Assembly (NCBI GenBank): GCA_021785155.1
Contig: JAJYGE010000136.1
Location: 1-21,868, forward strand
Origin: Planctomycetota bacterium
Lineage (GTDB): Bacteria; Planctomycetota; Phycisphaerae; WQYP01
DNA length: 21,868 nt
Reading direction: 5' to 3'
The stretch's first letter is position 1. Every line of letters starts with the position of its first letter. The position numbers were made by a program, and so were the translations under genes. Positions 7,143-15,532 of the stretch are shown here, piece by piece. Under the pieces are notes generated by a model. The model did no database searches. It was not told the origin of the DNA and worked only from the letters and a program-made list of their open reading frames with translations.

Positions 7143-9719
7143 ATGCGACATCGTCAAACTCATAAGATTGTGTATGCCGGGTGTGGTATGCTCGTGTGCG
7201 CGTTGTTGGCGGTCGTGGCCCGCGCCGCTCCCGCATTCCGTCCGCCGGCCGTGCCTCTGGTCACGTTTGATCCTTATATGAGCATCTGGTCGGAGAATAA
7301 TCACCTGGCCAATCATCGCACACGCTACTGGGATGGCCGGATTCAGCGTCTTGTGAGTCTGGTGCGTATTGATGGCAAGGCTTATCGGCTCATGGGTAAT
7401 GATCCCCATACATCGCCGGCTCTCCACCAGATCAGCGTAGCGGTCCGACCTACTACGACCATTTATCGGTTCGCCAACCATAAAATTGATTTGACGCTTA
7501 CCTTCACCACACCGCGCTTACCCGCGAAACTCAAAATCATGACACTGCCGGTAACATACATCACCTGGCGCGTAAAGTCCGCCGATGGCCATGCTCATCA
7601 GGTGCAGCTTTATTACAGCACCAGTTCGGCCATTGCGGTAAACCATGATCGGCAGCAGGTGACGTGGAGCCGCCTGCATTTTGGGGCATTGACCGCTTTG
7701 AAGTGCGGTACGCCATCACAAAATTATTTTAATCTTTCCGGTGATCCGGTCGGTTTGGATTGGGGTTATATCTATACCGTCGTCCGGAGAAATCAAAGCA
7801 CCGCATGCATCGCGGACAATAGTCGTTGTATCCATGATTTTCTCACGAATGGTGCTATACCGACCACGGATGCCGGGAATATGCCCCGCGCGGTCAGCGC
7901 CGGACAGCCCGTGGAGGCCGTTTGTTTTAATCTCGGAACCGTAAACGCTGATCCGGTAACCCGCAATGTGATGGTGGCGTATGATGAAGTCTACGCCATT
8001 GATTATTTTGGCCAATATCAGCGGCCTTACTGGCGGCACGTATTCAAGTCGCCATCGCAAATGTTTCAGTGGGCCGACGGTCATTATAAATCGCTTATGC
8101 GGCAAAGCGCCGCATTTGATGTTCGGGTCATGGCCGATGCGCGGCGGGTGGGTGGAAATCGCTATGCTCTGATTGCGGCTTTGGCCTATCGGCAATCACT
8201 GGCGGCTATGGGAATGTCCGCGGATACCCATGGTATGCCAATGGTGTACACGAAAGAAGAGACCAGTAACGGTGACATTGATACGGTGGACGTATTTTTC
8301 CCGGCCTCTCCCATTTTTCTTCTCTTTGATCCACAGCTTGAATCGGCGTCCATGGTGCCGATACTTAATTCGGCCAATACCCCGCGCTGGCGCTTTCCAT
8401 GGTCGCCGCATGATCTTGGAACCTATCCCATGTGTGTGGGCCACTACAATTCGGGCGGTGAAAACATGCCTATCGAAGAAAGCGGCAACATGATTATTCT
8501 CGCCGGAGCCATTGCCAAAGCGGAAGGCAACGCGGATTTTGCCGCCAAATATTGGCCTTTATTTACCCGTTGGGTCAAGTATCTGCGTAAAAATGGTTTC
8601 GATCCCAAGGATCAATTGTCCACGGATGATTTTCTGGGACCCCGTTCACACAATGCGAATTTATCCGTAAAAGCCATTGAGGCCATCGGAGCGTACGGCT
8701 TGCTATGCAAAATGCGCGGCATGGATACCATGGCGGCCCAATACCATGCCATCGCCCAGCGCTGGGCGCAGCGCTGGATGCGGGTGGATAAAGAGGGTAA
8801 CCATTACCGGGCGGAATTTAATTTGCCCAATTCCTGGGGTGAACTATACAACATGGCCTGGGATCGCGTATTGGGCCTTCATTTATTTCCGCCGGAAGTG
8901 TACCACCGCGAAATTCAATTTTACCTGACTAAAATGACACGCTTCGGCCTTCCCCTGAATTATCAAACCACAAATTCCGATACTGATCATTCCATTTACA
9001 CCGCTATTCTGGCACGCCATCGTGCGCACTTCCGCAGGATCATAGGCGGTCTGTACAACTTTCTTAATGACACGCCCAATCGGGTTCCGCTGGCTGATTA
9101 TTACAGTACGACAACCCTGCAGGGCTTTATGCACGCCCGGCCCGTGGTGGGGGCGGTGTTCGTAAAAATGATGCTGGATCCGAAAATGTGGCGCTATTGG
9201 GCCAGTCGATCGGAAAAAATTGGCACCCATTGGCAAGGTCTTCCTCCGCCGCCGGTAGTGAAACAGATTGTCCCCACCGCACAAAAATCACCGATCATCT
9301 GGCATTACACAATCCGCAAACCGCCTGCCGGGTGGTACCAGCCGGACTTTAACGATTCGGGATGGAAGGTCGGCTCGGCGGGTTTTGGTTCGGCCGATCC
9401 GGGGGTGACACCGCGCACGAGTTGGTTGACCCCCGATATTTGGATTCGGCGGCACTTTAATATGCCGGCAGGCCATTTTAACGATCTGGTCATTTATGCG
9501 TATCATGACGAGGGTATTGAGGTCTACATCAATGGTGTGCTGGCGGGCACAGCCAGCGGATACACCACAACGTATGTGCCGGTAAGGATAACTCCCGCCG
9601 GCTTGCGGGCGCTGCATCCGGGTAGAAATCTCATGGCGGTCCATACGCATCAGACCACCGGCGGTCAGTTTATTGACTTGGGTTTGGCGCAATGGAAAAT
9701 TCCGCGTAAAAAGCATTAA
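7143..9719 (+). CDS. Secreted glutaminase-A-type protein (DUF4964-DUF5127-DUF4965-DUF1793) with C-terminal carbohydrate-binding-like domain
   Basis: The product is an exported 858-residue protein. The ATG at 7143 has GAGGAG 7 bases upstream. The signal peptide is hydrophobic (IVYAGCGMLVCALLAVVARA), cut before APAF. Residues about 35-50 (PAVPLVTFDPYMSIWSE) are the DUF4964 start typical of this family. The middle carries YALIAALAYRQSLAAMG and HDLGTYPMCVGHYNSGGENM followed by PIEESGNMIIL, which is characteristic of DUF4965, then the DUF1793-like alpha-helical toroid to about 690. The last 150 residues (WYQPDFNDSGWK, DIWIRRHFN, HDEGIEVYINGV) form a galactose-binding-like beta-sandwich. Database names call the family glutaminase, after fungal GtaA. 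In this sugar-catabolic setting a glycosidase activity seems at least as likely. It precedes a sugar symporter by 66 bases. Confidence 0.85.
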   Translation: MRHRQTHKIVYAGCGMLVCALLAVVARAAPAFRPPAVPLVTFDPYMSIWSENNHLANHRTRYWDGRIQRLVSLVRIDGKAYRLMGNDPHTSPALHQISVAVRPTTTIYRFANHKIDLTLTFTTPRLPAKLKIMTLPVTYITWRVKSADGHAHQVQLYYSTSSAIAVNHDRQQVTWSRLHFGALTALKCGTPSQNYFNLSGDPVGLDWGYIYTVVRRNQSTACIADNSRCIHDFLTNGAIPTTDAGNMPRAVSAGQPVEAVCFNLGTVNADPVTRNVMVAYDEVYAIDYFGQYQRPYWRHVFKSPSQMFQWADGHYKSLMRQSAAFDVRVMADARRVGGNRYALIAALAYRQSLAAMGMSADTHGMPMVYTKEETSNGDIDTVDVFFPASPIFLLFDPQLESASMVPILNSANTPRWRFPWSPHDLGTYPMCVGHYNSGGENMPIEESGNMIILAGAIAKAEGNADFAAKYWPLFTRWVKYLRKNGFDPKDQLSTDDFLGPRSHNANLSVKAIEAIGAYGLLCKMRGMDTMAAQYHAIAQRWAQRWMRVDKEGNHYRAEFNLPNSWGELYNMAWDRVLGLHLFPPEVYHREIQFYLTKMTRFGLPLNYQTTNSDTDHSIYTAILARHRAHFRRIIGGLYNFLNDTPNRVPLADYYSTTTLQGFMHARPVVGAVFVKMMLDPKMWRYWASRSEKIGTHWQGLPPPPVVKQIVPTAQKSPIIWHYTIRKPPAGWYQPDFNDSGWKVGSAGFGSADPGVTPRTSWLTPDIWIRRHFNMPAGHFNDLVIYAYHDEGIEVYINGVLAGTASGYTTTYVPVRITPAGLRALHPGRNLMAVHTHQTTGGQFIDLGLAQWKIPRKKH

Positions 9720-9768
9720 AATCGCGTATCATGCCGCCTGTTGAAGTGTCATTGATCGCAACGCGATT
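9720..9768 (+). promoter_or_regulatory. Inverted repeat in the leader of the transporter gene
   Basis: AATCGCGT (9720-9727) and ACGCGATT (9761-9768) are perfect 8-base inverted repeats separated by 33 bases. The first starts right after the previous stop codon and the second ends 5 bases before AAGGAG. They could form a stem in the message between the two genes or be half-sites for a dimeric regulator. Confidence 0.4.
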
Positions 9769-9785
9769 CTAAAAAGGAGTACCGC

Positions 9786-11231
9786 ATGAAGACCATCGCC
9801 TATTCCGCGCTCTCTGGCCCGGGCGAACCCCTGAATAGGCGTTATATCTGGCGGGTGGCGATGGTTGCGGCGATGGGAGGACTGCTATTTGGTTATGATT
9901 GGGTGGTCATCAGCGGGGCGGAAGTATTTTATGAAAAATATTTTCGCATCGAACATCATCCCAGTGCGGTCGCCTGGGCCATGAGCGCGGCGTTGGTCGG
10001 TGCGTTGCTCGGTGCGGTGAGCTGCGGCGGAGCAAGCGATAAATTTGGCCGAAAAAAAATGCTTATCCTCGCGGCGTTGCTCTTTGCCGTTTCCTCCATC
10101 GGCACGGGATTGGCCGGGAGTTTTACCGCCTTTGTTATCTGGCGGATTTTCGGCGGTGTGGCCATCGGCATGGCATCGAATCTTTCGCCGATCTACATTG
10201 CTGAAATTTCGCCGCCGGAAATGCGGGGCAAACTGGTATCCGGTAATCAGTTGGCCATCGCGTTTGGAGTTGTTGCGGCCCAGGTCATCAATTGGTTGAT
10301 CGCGCGGCCCACGGCGGCAGATGCTACCGCCTTGCAGATACTGCATTCATGGAATGGGCAAATGGGCTGGCGCTGGATGTTCGCGGCCACCACGGTTCCA
10401 TCGCTGTTATTTTTCTTCGGAATGCTCAGCGCTCCGGAAAGTCCCCGCTGGCTGATGAAACAGGGACGCAGACCCGAGGCGGATCATATTCTTGGGCGCA
10501 TCGGTGGGCGGGAATATGCGGATCGTACCAGCGCGGCGATCAATGAATCTCTGGAGCATGAGGGTGAAAATTTTAATTGGCATGAGTTATTAAAGCCGCG
10601 CATGGCCAAGGCCCTTACCATTGGCATTGTGCTGGCGGTCTTTCAGCAGTGGTGCGGTATAAACGTCATTTTTAGCTACGCCTCGAAGGTCTTCAAAGCC
10701 GCGGGCTATCATGTATCCGGCACCCTGTTTAATATTGTTATTACCGGTGTGGTGGCTTTTATTTGCGCAATCATGGCGATGTTTGTTGTAGATCGCCTGG
10801 GCCGAAGAATCATGCTTCTGGGCGGAGCCATCGGACTGGTGATTGTTTACGCGCTTTTGGGATGGGCATTTCATGTGCACAGTCATGGGGTGCATGTGGT
10901 GATTCTGGTTACCACGGCGGTGGCGGTTTACTGCTTTACCCTGGCTCCGGTTACCTGGGTGGTCTTATCGGAGATTTTTCCCAATCGCATTCGCGGTGCG
11001 GCCATGGCCGTTGCGGTATTCGCATTATGGGCGGCTGATTTTGTGCTTACCTTTACTTTTCCATTTTTAAATCAGAATCTGGGTACGGCCCGTGTGTTCT
11101 GGATGTATGGAGGAATTTGCCTGCTGGGGGCATTTTTCATCTATAGCGTGCTGCCGGAAACCAAGGGCAAAACCCTGGAGCAGATTGAAACCCAGTTGAT
11201 TGGACCCGAACTCGGGAGCCTGTCCAGATAA
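9786..11231 (+). CDS. MFS sugar/proton symporter (XylE-like)
   Basis: This is a 481-residue inner-membrane carrier with 12 predicted helices. AAGGAG lies 6 bases before the ATG. Sugar-porter signatures are all present: GGLLFGYDWVVISGAE in helix 1, DKFGRKK in the loop between helices 2 and 3, IGMASNLSPIYIAEISPPEMRG after helix 4, PESPRWLMKQGR after helix 6, FQQWCGINVIFSYA in helix 7, DRLGRR between helices 8 and 9, and PETKGKTLEQIE at the C-terminus. The QQ-x-x-GIN motif of helix 7 binds the sugar ring in XylE and GLUT proteins. Relatives carry xylose, arabinose, galactose or glucose with protons. It lies 66 bases behind the secreted DUF4965 protein and is probably co-transcribed with it, importing what that enzyme releases. 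Confidence 0.92.
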   Translation: MKTIAYSALSGPGEPLNRRYIWRVAMVAAMGGLLFGYDWVVISGAEVFYEKYFRIEHHPSAVAWAMSAALVGALLGAVSCGGASDKFGRKKMLILAALLFAVSSIGTGLAGSFTAFVIWRIFGGVAIGMASNLSPIYIAEISPPEMRGKLVSGNQLAIAFGVVAAQVINWLIARPTAADATALQILHSWNGQMGWRWMFAATTVPSLLFFFGMLSAPESPRWLMKQGRRPEADHILGRIGGREYADRTSAAINESLEHEGENFNWHELLKPRMAKALTIGIVLAVFQQWCGINVIFSYASKVFKAAGYHVSGTLFNIVITGVVAFICAIMAMFVVDRLGRRIMLLGGAIGLVIVYALLGWAFHVHSHGVHVVILVTTAVAVYCFTLAPVTWVVLSEIFPNRIRGAAMAVAVFALWAADFVLTFTFPFLNQNLGTARVFWMYGGICLLGAFFIYSVLPETKGKTLEQIETQLIGPELGSLSR

Positions 11232-11271
11232 TGGCCGAGATTGCCATCCGACGATTCCCTGGACCGTAAGT

Positions 11272-11297
11272 GTGGCAATACATTTGGACAGCGTACC
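11272..11297 (+). repeat. Short copy of the dispersed repeat (copy C)
   Basis: These 26 bases begin GTGGCAATACAT and match the core of copies A (5825-5850) and B (20666-20691) at 22 of 26 positions. Beyond GTACC the similarity ends. It lies between the symporter stop and the promoter of the small leaderless gene. It has no inverted partner nearby, so it may be a remnant or a solo element end. Confidence 0.5.
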
Positions 11298-11341
11298 AGA
11301 TTCTTGGGCCCACTGTGGCAGACACACCCAAACCAGCGCAG

Positions 11342-11347
11342 TATAAT
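11342..11347 (+). promoter_or_regulatory. -10 box placing transcription start at the ATG (leaderless gene)
   Basis: A perfect TATAAT ends 8 bases before the ATG at 11356, so transcription should begin at or within a base or two of the start codon. There is no ribosome site in front of that ATG, which agrees with leaderless translation. No convincing -35 is visible. Confidence 0.55.
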
Positions 11348-11355
11348 ACACTCTA

Positions 11356-11580
11356 ATGGATTCAAGAATTGACAAAACACAGTGGCTGAAGACCTACCGC
11401 GAAACCACTGAGATGCTGGAAATCATACGTGACCGGGAACTCGCCGCCTTAACCGATGAAGAAGTCTGGCGGCGGATCAGAGCATTGAAAGTGGCGGGCA
11501 AGCCGTGGCGCGAACGACCGGATTGGTCGGGCCTGGTGGAGCAACAGGAATTATTCCATCGCCGGAGAAAGCGGCAATGA
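11356..11580 (+). CDS. Small protein paired with nucleotidyltransferase (candidate antitoxin)
   Basis: The product is a 74-residue charged protein with no membrane segment or signal. Two helical parts are likely: 6-33 (WLKTYRETTEMLEIIRDREL) and 36-48 (LTDEEVWRRIRALK), followed by a Pro/Trp-containing linker and a basic end (HRRRKRQ). I do not recognise the family. Its stop overlaps the next start as ATGA, so translation is probably coupled to that of the nucleotidyltransferase. It has no helix-turn-helix like the AbiEi antitoxin and is too short for a HEPN domain. By position and size it may neutralise the nucleotidyltransferase, but this is inference. A perfect -10 box 8 bases before the ATG, with no ribosome site, suggests a leaderless message. 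Confidence 0.7.
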   Translation: MDSRIDKTQWLKTYRETTEMLEIIRDRELAALTDEEVWRRIRALKVAGKPWRERPDWSGLVEQQELFHRRRKRQ

Positions 11581-12161
11581 ACGGCTTGGAGGATGTCATT
11601 GTTGCCGCGGCGGAAGTGGAGGCATTTTGCCGCGGCCACGGATGGCGGTTCTGCTTTATCGGCGGCGTTGCGGTGCAACGCTGGGGCATGCCGCGTTTCA
11701 CGCAGGATGTTGACCTTACCCTGATGACCGGGCTGGGGCACGAAGCTAAGTTTATTGACACCTTACTGGAAATCTTTTCGCCGCGACTGGAAAACGCGCG
11801 GCAATTCGCATTGGAACGGCGCGTTCTGCTGGCCCGAACCGGGGGCTTGGTCGACTTGGATATTGCGCTGGGGGCATTTCCGTTTGAGGAGGCATCCGTC
11901 GGACGCGCCACGCCATGGCATGTAAACGGGCTGGTGACGTTGACAACCTGCTGTGCGGAAGACCTGATTATTCATAAAGTCTTTGCCGCCCGAGATCGCG
12001 ATTGGGGCGATGTTGAAAGCATTCTTGTGCGGCAGTTCGGCGGCCTTGATCTAACCCATATTCGGCGCGAACTGCCGCCATTGCTGGAGTTGAAGGACGA
12101 TACCGAATCGATGGAAAAATTGGAACGCATGATGGTGACGGTGAAAAAGCGATCACGGTAA
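11577..12161 (+). CDS. AbiEii-type nucleotidyltransferase (candidate toxin)
   Basis: The product is a 194-residue cytosolic protein. The nucleotidyltransferase signature is intact: GG at 29-30 in FIGGVAVQRWG, D44 and D46 in TQDVDL, and the third carboxylate region D93/D95 in LVDLDIALG. The C-terminal part has the family motif CAEDLIIHKVFAARDRDWGDV (near 126-146). Known AbiEii and MenA-type relatives add nucleotides to RNA or protein targets and act as toxins in phage defence; others of this fold are harmless. The start is ATG at 11577, which overlaps the previous stop by ATGA; GGAG lies about 10 bases upstream. An upstream in-frame start at 11505 would lie inside the partner gene and is rejected. 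The catalytic residues suggest an active enzyme. Confidence 0.83.
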   Translation: MNGLEDVIVAAAEVEAFCRGHGWRFCFIGGVAVQRWGMPRFTQDVDLTLMTGLGHEAKFIDTLLEIFSPRLENARQFALERRVLLARTGGLVDLDIALGAFPFEEASVGRATPWHVNGLVTLTTCCAEDLIIHKVFAARDRDWGDVESILVRQFGGLDLTHIRRELPPLLELKDDTESMEKLERMMVTVKKRSR

Positions 12162-12262
12162 ATCTGCGTTTTCATTCATGGCATTCGACCGTGCGTCCAA
12201 AGATAGTGTCAATCAGATGTCCATCGGGCACACGATAACTTTGCTCCTGTAGTCCCAGCGGA

Positions 12263-12292
12263 TTGGGTGGCATGGTTATTGAACATTGTAAT
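12263..12292 (+). promoter_or_regulatory. Candidate promoter of the GH-A glycosidase gene
   Basis: TTGGGT (12263-12268), 18 bases, TGTAAT (12287-12292). Transcription would start near 12299, leaving about 16 bases that include the ribosome site GGAG at 12304-12307. It lies within the 153-base gap after the nucleotidyltransferase gene. Confidence 0.4.
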
Positions 12293-12314
12293 GCTTGTTT
12301 TATGGAGTACGAAG

Positions 12315-15300
12315 ATGAATCGCGTCTGGATTTATGGATTCGCGGCGGCATTAATGACGGCGGGTTTTCCGCCCCATGTCTCGGCAACTGTATTTGGCAA
12401 CAAACGGGATGCCTCGCGCTACCACCAGACGGGCAGCCGTCGAACACTCGTCGGCATTTATCAGTGTCGCTCGCCCGACTGGCCCGAAAGTATCGCTTCC
12501 GCTCTGGCCTCGCGCCTGCGGGCTGCCGGTATGACACCGGTCAAATTGTCCACGCATCAATTGACAAATTCGGCCATCATGAATGGGCCGAATTTGCCCG
12601 TGCTGATTGTGATAAATCCCGCGAGGACGCCCGCCAATGCGGTCATGGCCATCAAGCATTACGCGCGGTCGTCTGGATTTCTCGTGGCACTTGGTGCCCC
12701 GGCGTTTACCAATATGGAATTCCGTCTGGGTTCACATTGGGCCAACCGGTCACAGATGCTGCATCGCTTAAAACAGATCATACACAGCGATCCGCTTGCT
12801 TTGCCGCGGCACGCCCGGCGCTGGAGGCAGGCGAGCTCTAGTCCCACGGAACCATCCACGGTCGTAATGCTCAAGACCCCATCGCGACTTCCGCCGGGTG
12901 AGGTATATGGCTATAAATTTCGCTTTCATCTTAACGGCTGGTGCAGCTTTCGAAGCCCCGCCATCGCGGTTCGGGCACAAGATCACGATACCGTATTCTG
13001 GGCGAAGGGCGGCCCGCATGCCCGTGAACTTAACGTTGAATGCGATGAACATGATGGTTCCCGATGGATTGCCGTGGTGAAACTGCACTCTCATTGGACG
13101 CGTTATGTCCTGCCGGAGATTGCGTTTCATGGCTGGCCGGATCCTCCGGTGGCTGGCCGATTCTTCCCGGGTGACCATTTGCACCTGCCCCGTGCCAGAA
13201 ACATCTCCTTCGGTTTGGCCAACGGGTTTACCACGGAAAAAAATGGTAGGGTCTACACCGTTGATCTCGCGGGCGTTGGCACAGCGCGCCTGCCGGCACA
13301 GGATGCCCGCTCTTTTGCCGCGGCACTGGCATCAACGTTTCATAGTGCGCCGCGGATCCACATGATCTCGCCGACCTACAAGCTATTTCCCGTGACCGAT
13401 ATGCGAACCCTGGCCGTTAATCCGCGCCAGGCGATAGCGCCGCTAACTGTTCTGCCAACGCCACAGTCAACGATGGGATTGTACCCGCGCGCCCAGGCCA
13501 CAGGATTGGATCAACACATGGCCACGCGTTATATTCCCTTATTGAATTGCCTCGGTGCCAAGGGCCATTTTGTTGCTATCGCGGCAGCGCTTGAACTTCC
13601 TTCCAGCGCCGCGCGCGCCGGCCAGGGCAGCACACTAAGTATTCCCATTACCGACGGGGCATTTTTCGCGTCTCCATTGGTGCAAGACTGGCTCACTGCG
13701 GTGATCAAGCGTGTTCAACAGGGCTTATATCTGGCGGAAGGGGGGAGCAAACGTTATGCAACATTCGCCAATACCCCGCTGCCATTTGGTGCCTTGGTGA
13801 TCAATAAAGGTCCTTTACCTCAAGCCGTGCGCGTGATCAGTACCTTTACCGATACTGCCGGGCAGGTCATACACCAGCACACATTTACGGGTATTATTCG
13901 CCCCGCCAGCGCACAAAAGTTTGTCTCAAGCTGGACACCGCCGATACCAGCGCACTGGCATCGCATATACCACGTCACCACGGTTCTGGAAAAGCAAAGA
14001 GCTGGAACAGAAAAGGTCGTGGATCGTTTGGTCGGTTCCCTGCGCGTGTTGTCGCTTCACGGCCAGCGACATTTCGTGACTGCCCGCAATGGCCTGTTAT
14101 TTTTGCGCGGCAAACCGTGGTATGTTGACGGCGTAAATTTCTGGCCGGAATCGTCCATGGCACAGGAAAATGGGGCACTCTATCAGCATTGGACCAGCCG
14201 CCAATCCTATGATCCACAAACCGTTGAGCGTAATTTGCGCGATGTAAAGGCCATTGGCTTTAATACCATTTCCATTCCCTTCGATCGCGGCGATTACGCT
14301 TGGAATGTACTTGATGTGCTGGCCCGTGCCCGAGAACTGGGCCTGCATGTGAATTTGTCGATCGCCGGGATCGATCAACTTGGCGGTGAAGCTGATGGGC
14401 CGGGTAAATTTAATTTCAAAGCCGTGCAAAATGTAATATCGGAGCTGCATTTGGATTCCAACGCCACGCTTTTCGCATACGATATTGCCTGGGAACCTTT
14501 CTGGGGCCATTATAACGCCCGGCGGCGACTGGACGCACAATGGCGAATGTGGATTATCCGCCATTACGGTTCGGTAAAAAACGCGCAGGCCGCGTGGCGT
14601 TTTCCCGTACCGCGCCAGCGCGGTCAGGTCACCAATCCGCGCGAAGTCCAGATACTGTCTGGCCGTAACGGAAAAGCTGCGGCCATGGTGCTGGCTTACC
14701 ATCACTTTTTAAGCGGGCTGCTGGCCCGAACTTATGGCCGCGCCATCGGGTTGATTCACAAGGTGGATCCCCATCACCTCGTGAGTTTTCGCATGAGCAT
14801 GGCTGGCTATCCCAAAGAACCACCGGATGTTTATTATGCTTTTACCGCCTTAAGTCACTTGGTTGATATGTTTGAGCCGGAAGCTTATGGCCATCTCATG
14901 AGCCAATCACCGCAAAGGGTTCGTCGCGCTGCTTTCACGATCCAGTACGCCCGCGCCGTTAACGCGGCCCTGCCGGTTATTTATGCGGAATTTGGTAACT
15001 CGCAGTGGAATAATGCCGACGATTCAGAAAGTTCCACGGCCGCCAGACGCACCGCAAAGATATATGCCGGATTTTATCGCACCATACTTGCCGCGGGAGG
15101 CAACGGTGCCATTTGCTGGTGGTTCCCTGGCGGCTACCGTTGTGGTGAGCGATCCGATTATGGCATCATCAACCCGGATCGGTCTTGGCGCCCCGTCACC
15201 TATGTGATCCATAAGTTTGCCGCCCGGATGAAAGCCTCTCGCCCACTGCCGGTGCCACACGTGTGGATTCCAATTCAATTCGGTGCGGGTGAATCTGAAA

Positions 15301-15407
15301 GCAGTATTTACCAACGTGTCAAGAAACAATTCTGGAAGGCCTACGAGGCGGGTACACTGCCGGGACTGAAAGTGACCCCCACGCATACCGTTGCTCAAAG
15401 CCGCTAA
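12315..15407 (+). CDS. Large secreted multidomain glycoside hydrolase, clan GH-A
   Basis: The product is a 1030-residue exported protein. The ATG at 12315 follows GGAG by 7 bases; a longer frame from 12267 is less likely. The signal peptide is MNRVWIYGFAAALMTAG with a cut near PHVSA. Residues about 590-1000 form a (beta/alpha)8 barrel: LFLRGKPWYVDGVNFWPESS opens it, VERNLRDVKAIGFNTISI follows, the acid/base is E727 in DIAWEPFWG, and the nucleophile is E892 in VIYAEFGNS. The 165-residue gap and the ends of strands 4 and 7 fit clan GH-A (GH2, GH5, GH42 and relatives). CWWFPGGYRCGERSDYGI ends the barrel. About 560 residues in front are not recognised. Parts around 30-150 and 400-480 look like a flavodoxin-like or amidotransferase-like fold interrupted by a beta-sandwich (PGEVYGYKFRFHLNGW). 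Probably beta-galactosidase or mannosidase-like; specificity unknown. Confidence 0.82.
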   Translation: MNRVWIYGFAAALMTAGFPPHVSATVFGNKRDASRYHQTGSRRTLVGIYQCRSPDWPESIASALASRLRAAGMTPVKLSTHQLTNSAIMNGPNLPVLIVINPARTPANAVMAIKHYARSSGFLVALGAPAFTNMEFRLGSHWANRSQMLHRLKQIIHSDPLALPRHARRWRQASSSPTEPSTVVMLKTPSRLPPGEVYGYKFRFHLNGWCSFRSPAIAVRAQDHDTVFWAKGGPHARELNVECDEHDGSRWIAVVKLHSHWTRYVLPEIAFHGWPDPPVAGRFFPGDHLHLPRARNISFGLANGFTTEKNGRVYTVDLAGVGTARLPAQDARSFAAALASTFHSAPRIHMISPTYKLFPVTDMRTLAVNPRQAIAPLTVLPTPQSTMGLYPRAQATGLDQHMATRYIPLLNCLGAKGHFVAIAAALELPSSAARAGQGSTLSIPITDGAFFASPLVQDWLTAVIKRVQQGLYLAEGGSKRYATFANTPLPFGALVINKGPLPQAVRVISTFTDTAGQVIHQHTFTGIIRPASAQKFVSSWTPPIPAHWHRIYHVTTVLEKQRAGTEKVVDRLVGSLRVLSLHGQRHFVTARNGLLFLRGKPWYVDGVNFWPESSMAQENGALYQHWTSRQSYDPQTVERNLRDVKAIGFNTISIPFDRGDYAWNVLDVLARARELGLHVNLSIAGIDQLGGEADGPGKFNFKAVQNVISELHLDSNATLFAYDIAWEPFWGHYNARRRLDAQWRMWIIRHYGSVKNAQAAWRFPVPRQRGQVTNPREVQILSGRNGKAAAMVLAYHHFLSGLLARTYGRAIGLIHKVDPHHLVSFRMSMAGYPKEPPDVYYAFTALSHLVDMFEPEAYGHLMSQSPQRVRRAAFTIQYARAVNAALPVIYAEFGNSQWNNADDSESSTAARRTAKIYAGFYRTILAAGGNGAICWWFPGGYRCGERSDYGIINPDRSWRPVTYVIHKFAARMKASRPLPVPHVWIPIQFGAGESESSIYQRVKKQFWKAYEAGTLPGLKVTPTHTVAQSR

Positions 15408-15532
15408 AATCGCTTTGCAGCGGGCCTTGGTCGTTCGTGGCCACGTACCAATTTATCGAGAATCTTTCACGAACAGCAGGTGTCTTTACGTTGTTCAGAA
15501 TTTGGTTCGGATATTTTGTGTAAGCTGGAATT

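Noticed and set aside
12172..12273. A 33-codon minus-strand frame (MPPNPLGLQEQSYRVPDGHL and on) that looks protein-like
   Set aside because: It is too short, has no ribosome site and no family I recognise. It could be the tail of a lost gene, but I cannot support that.
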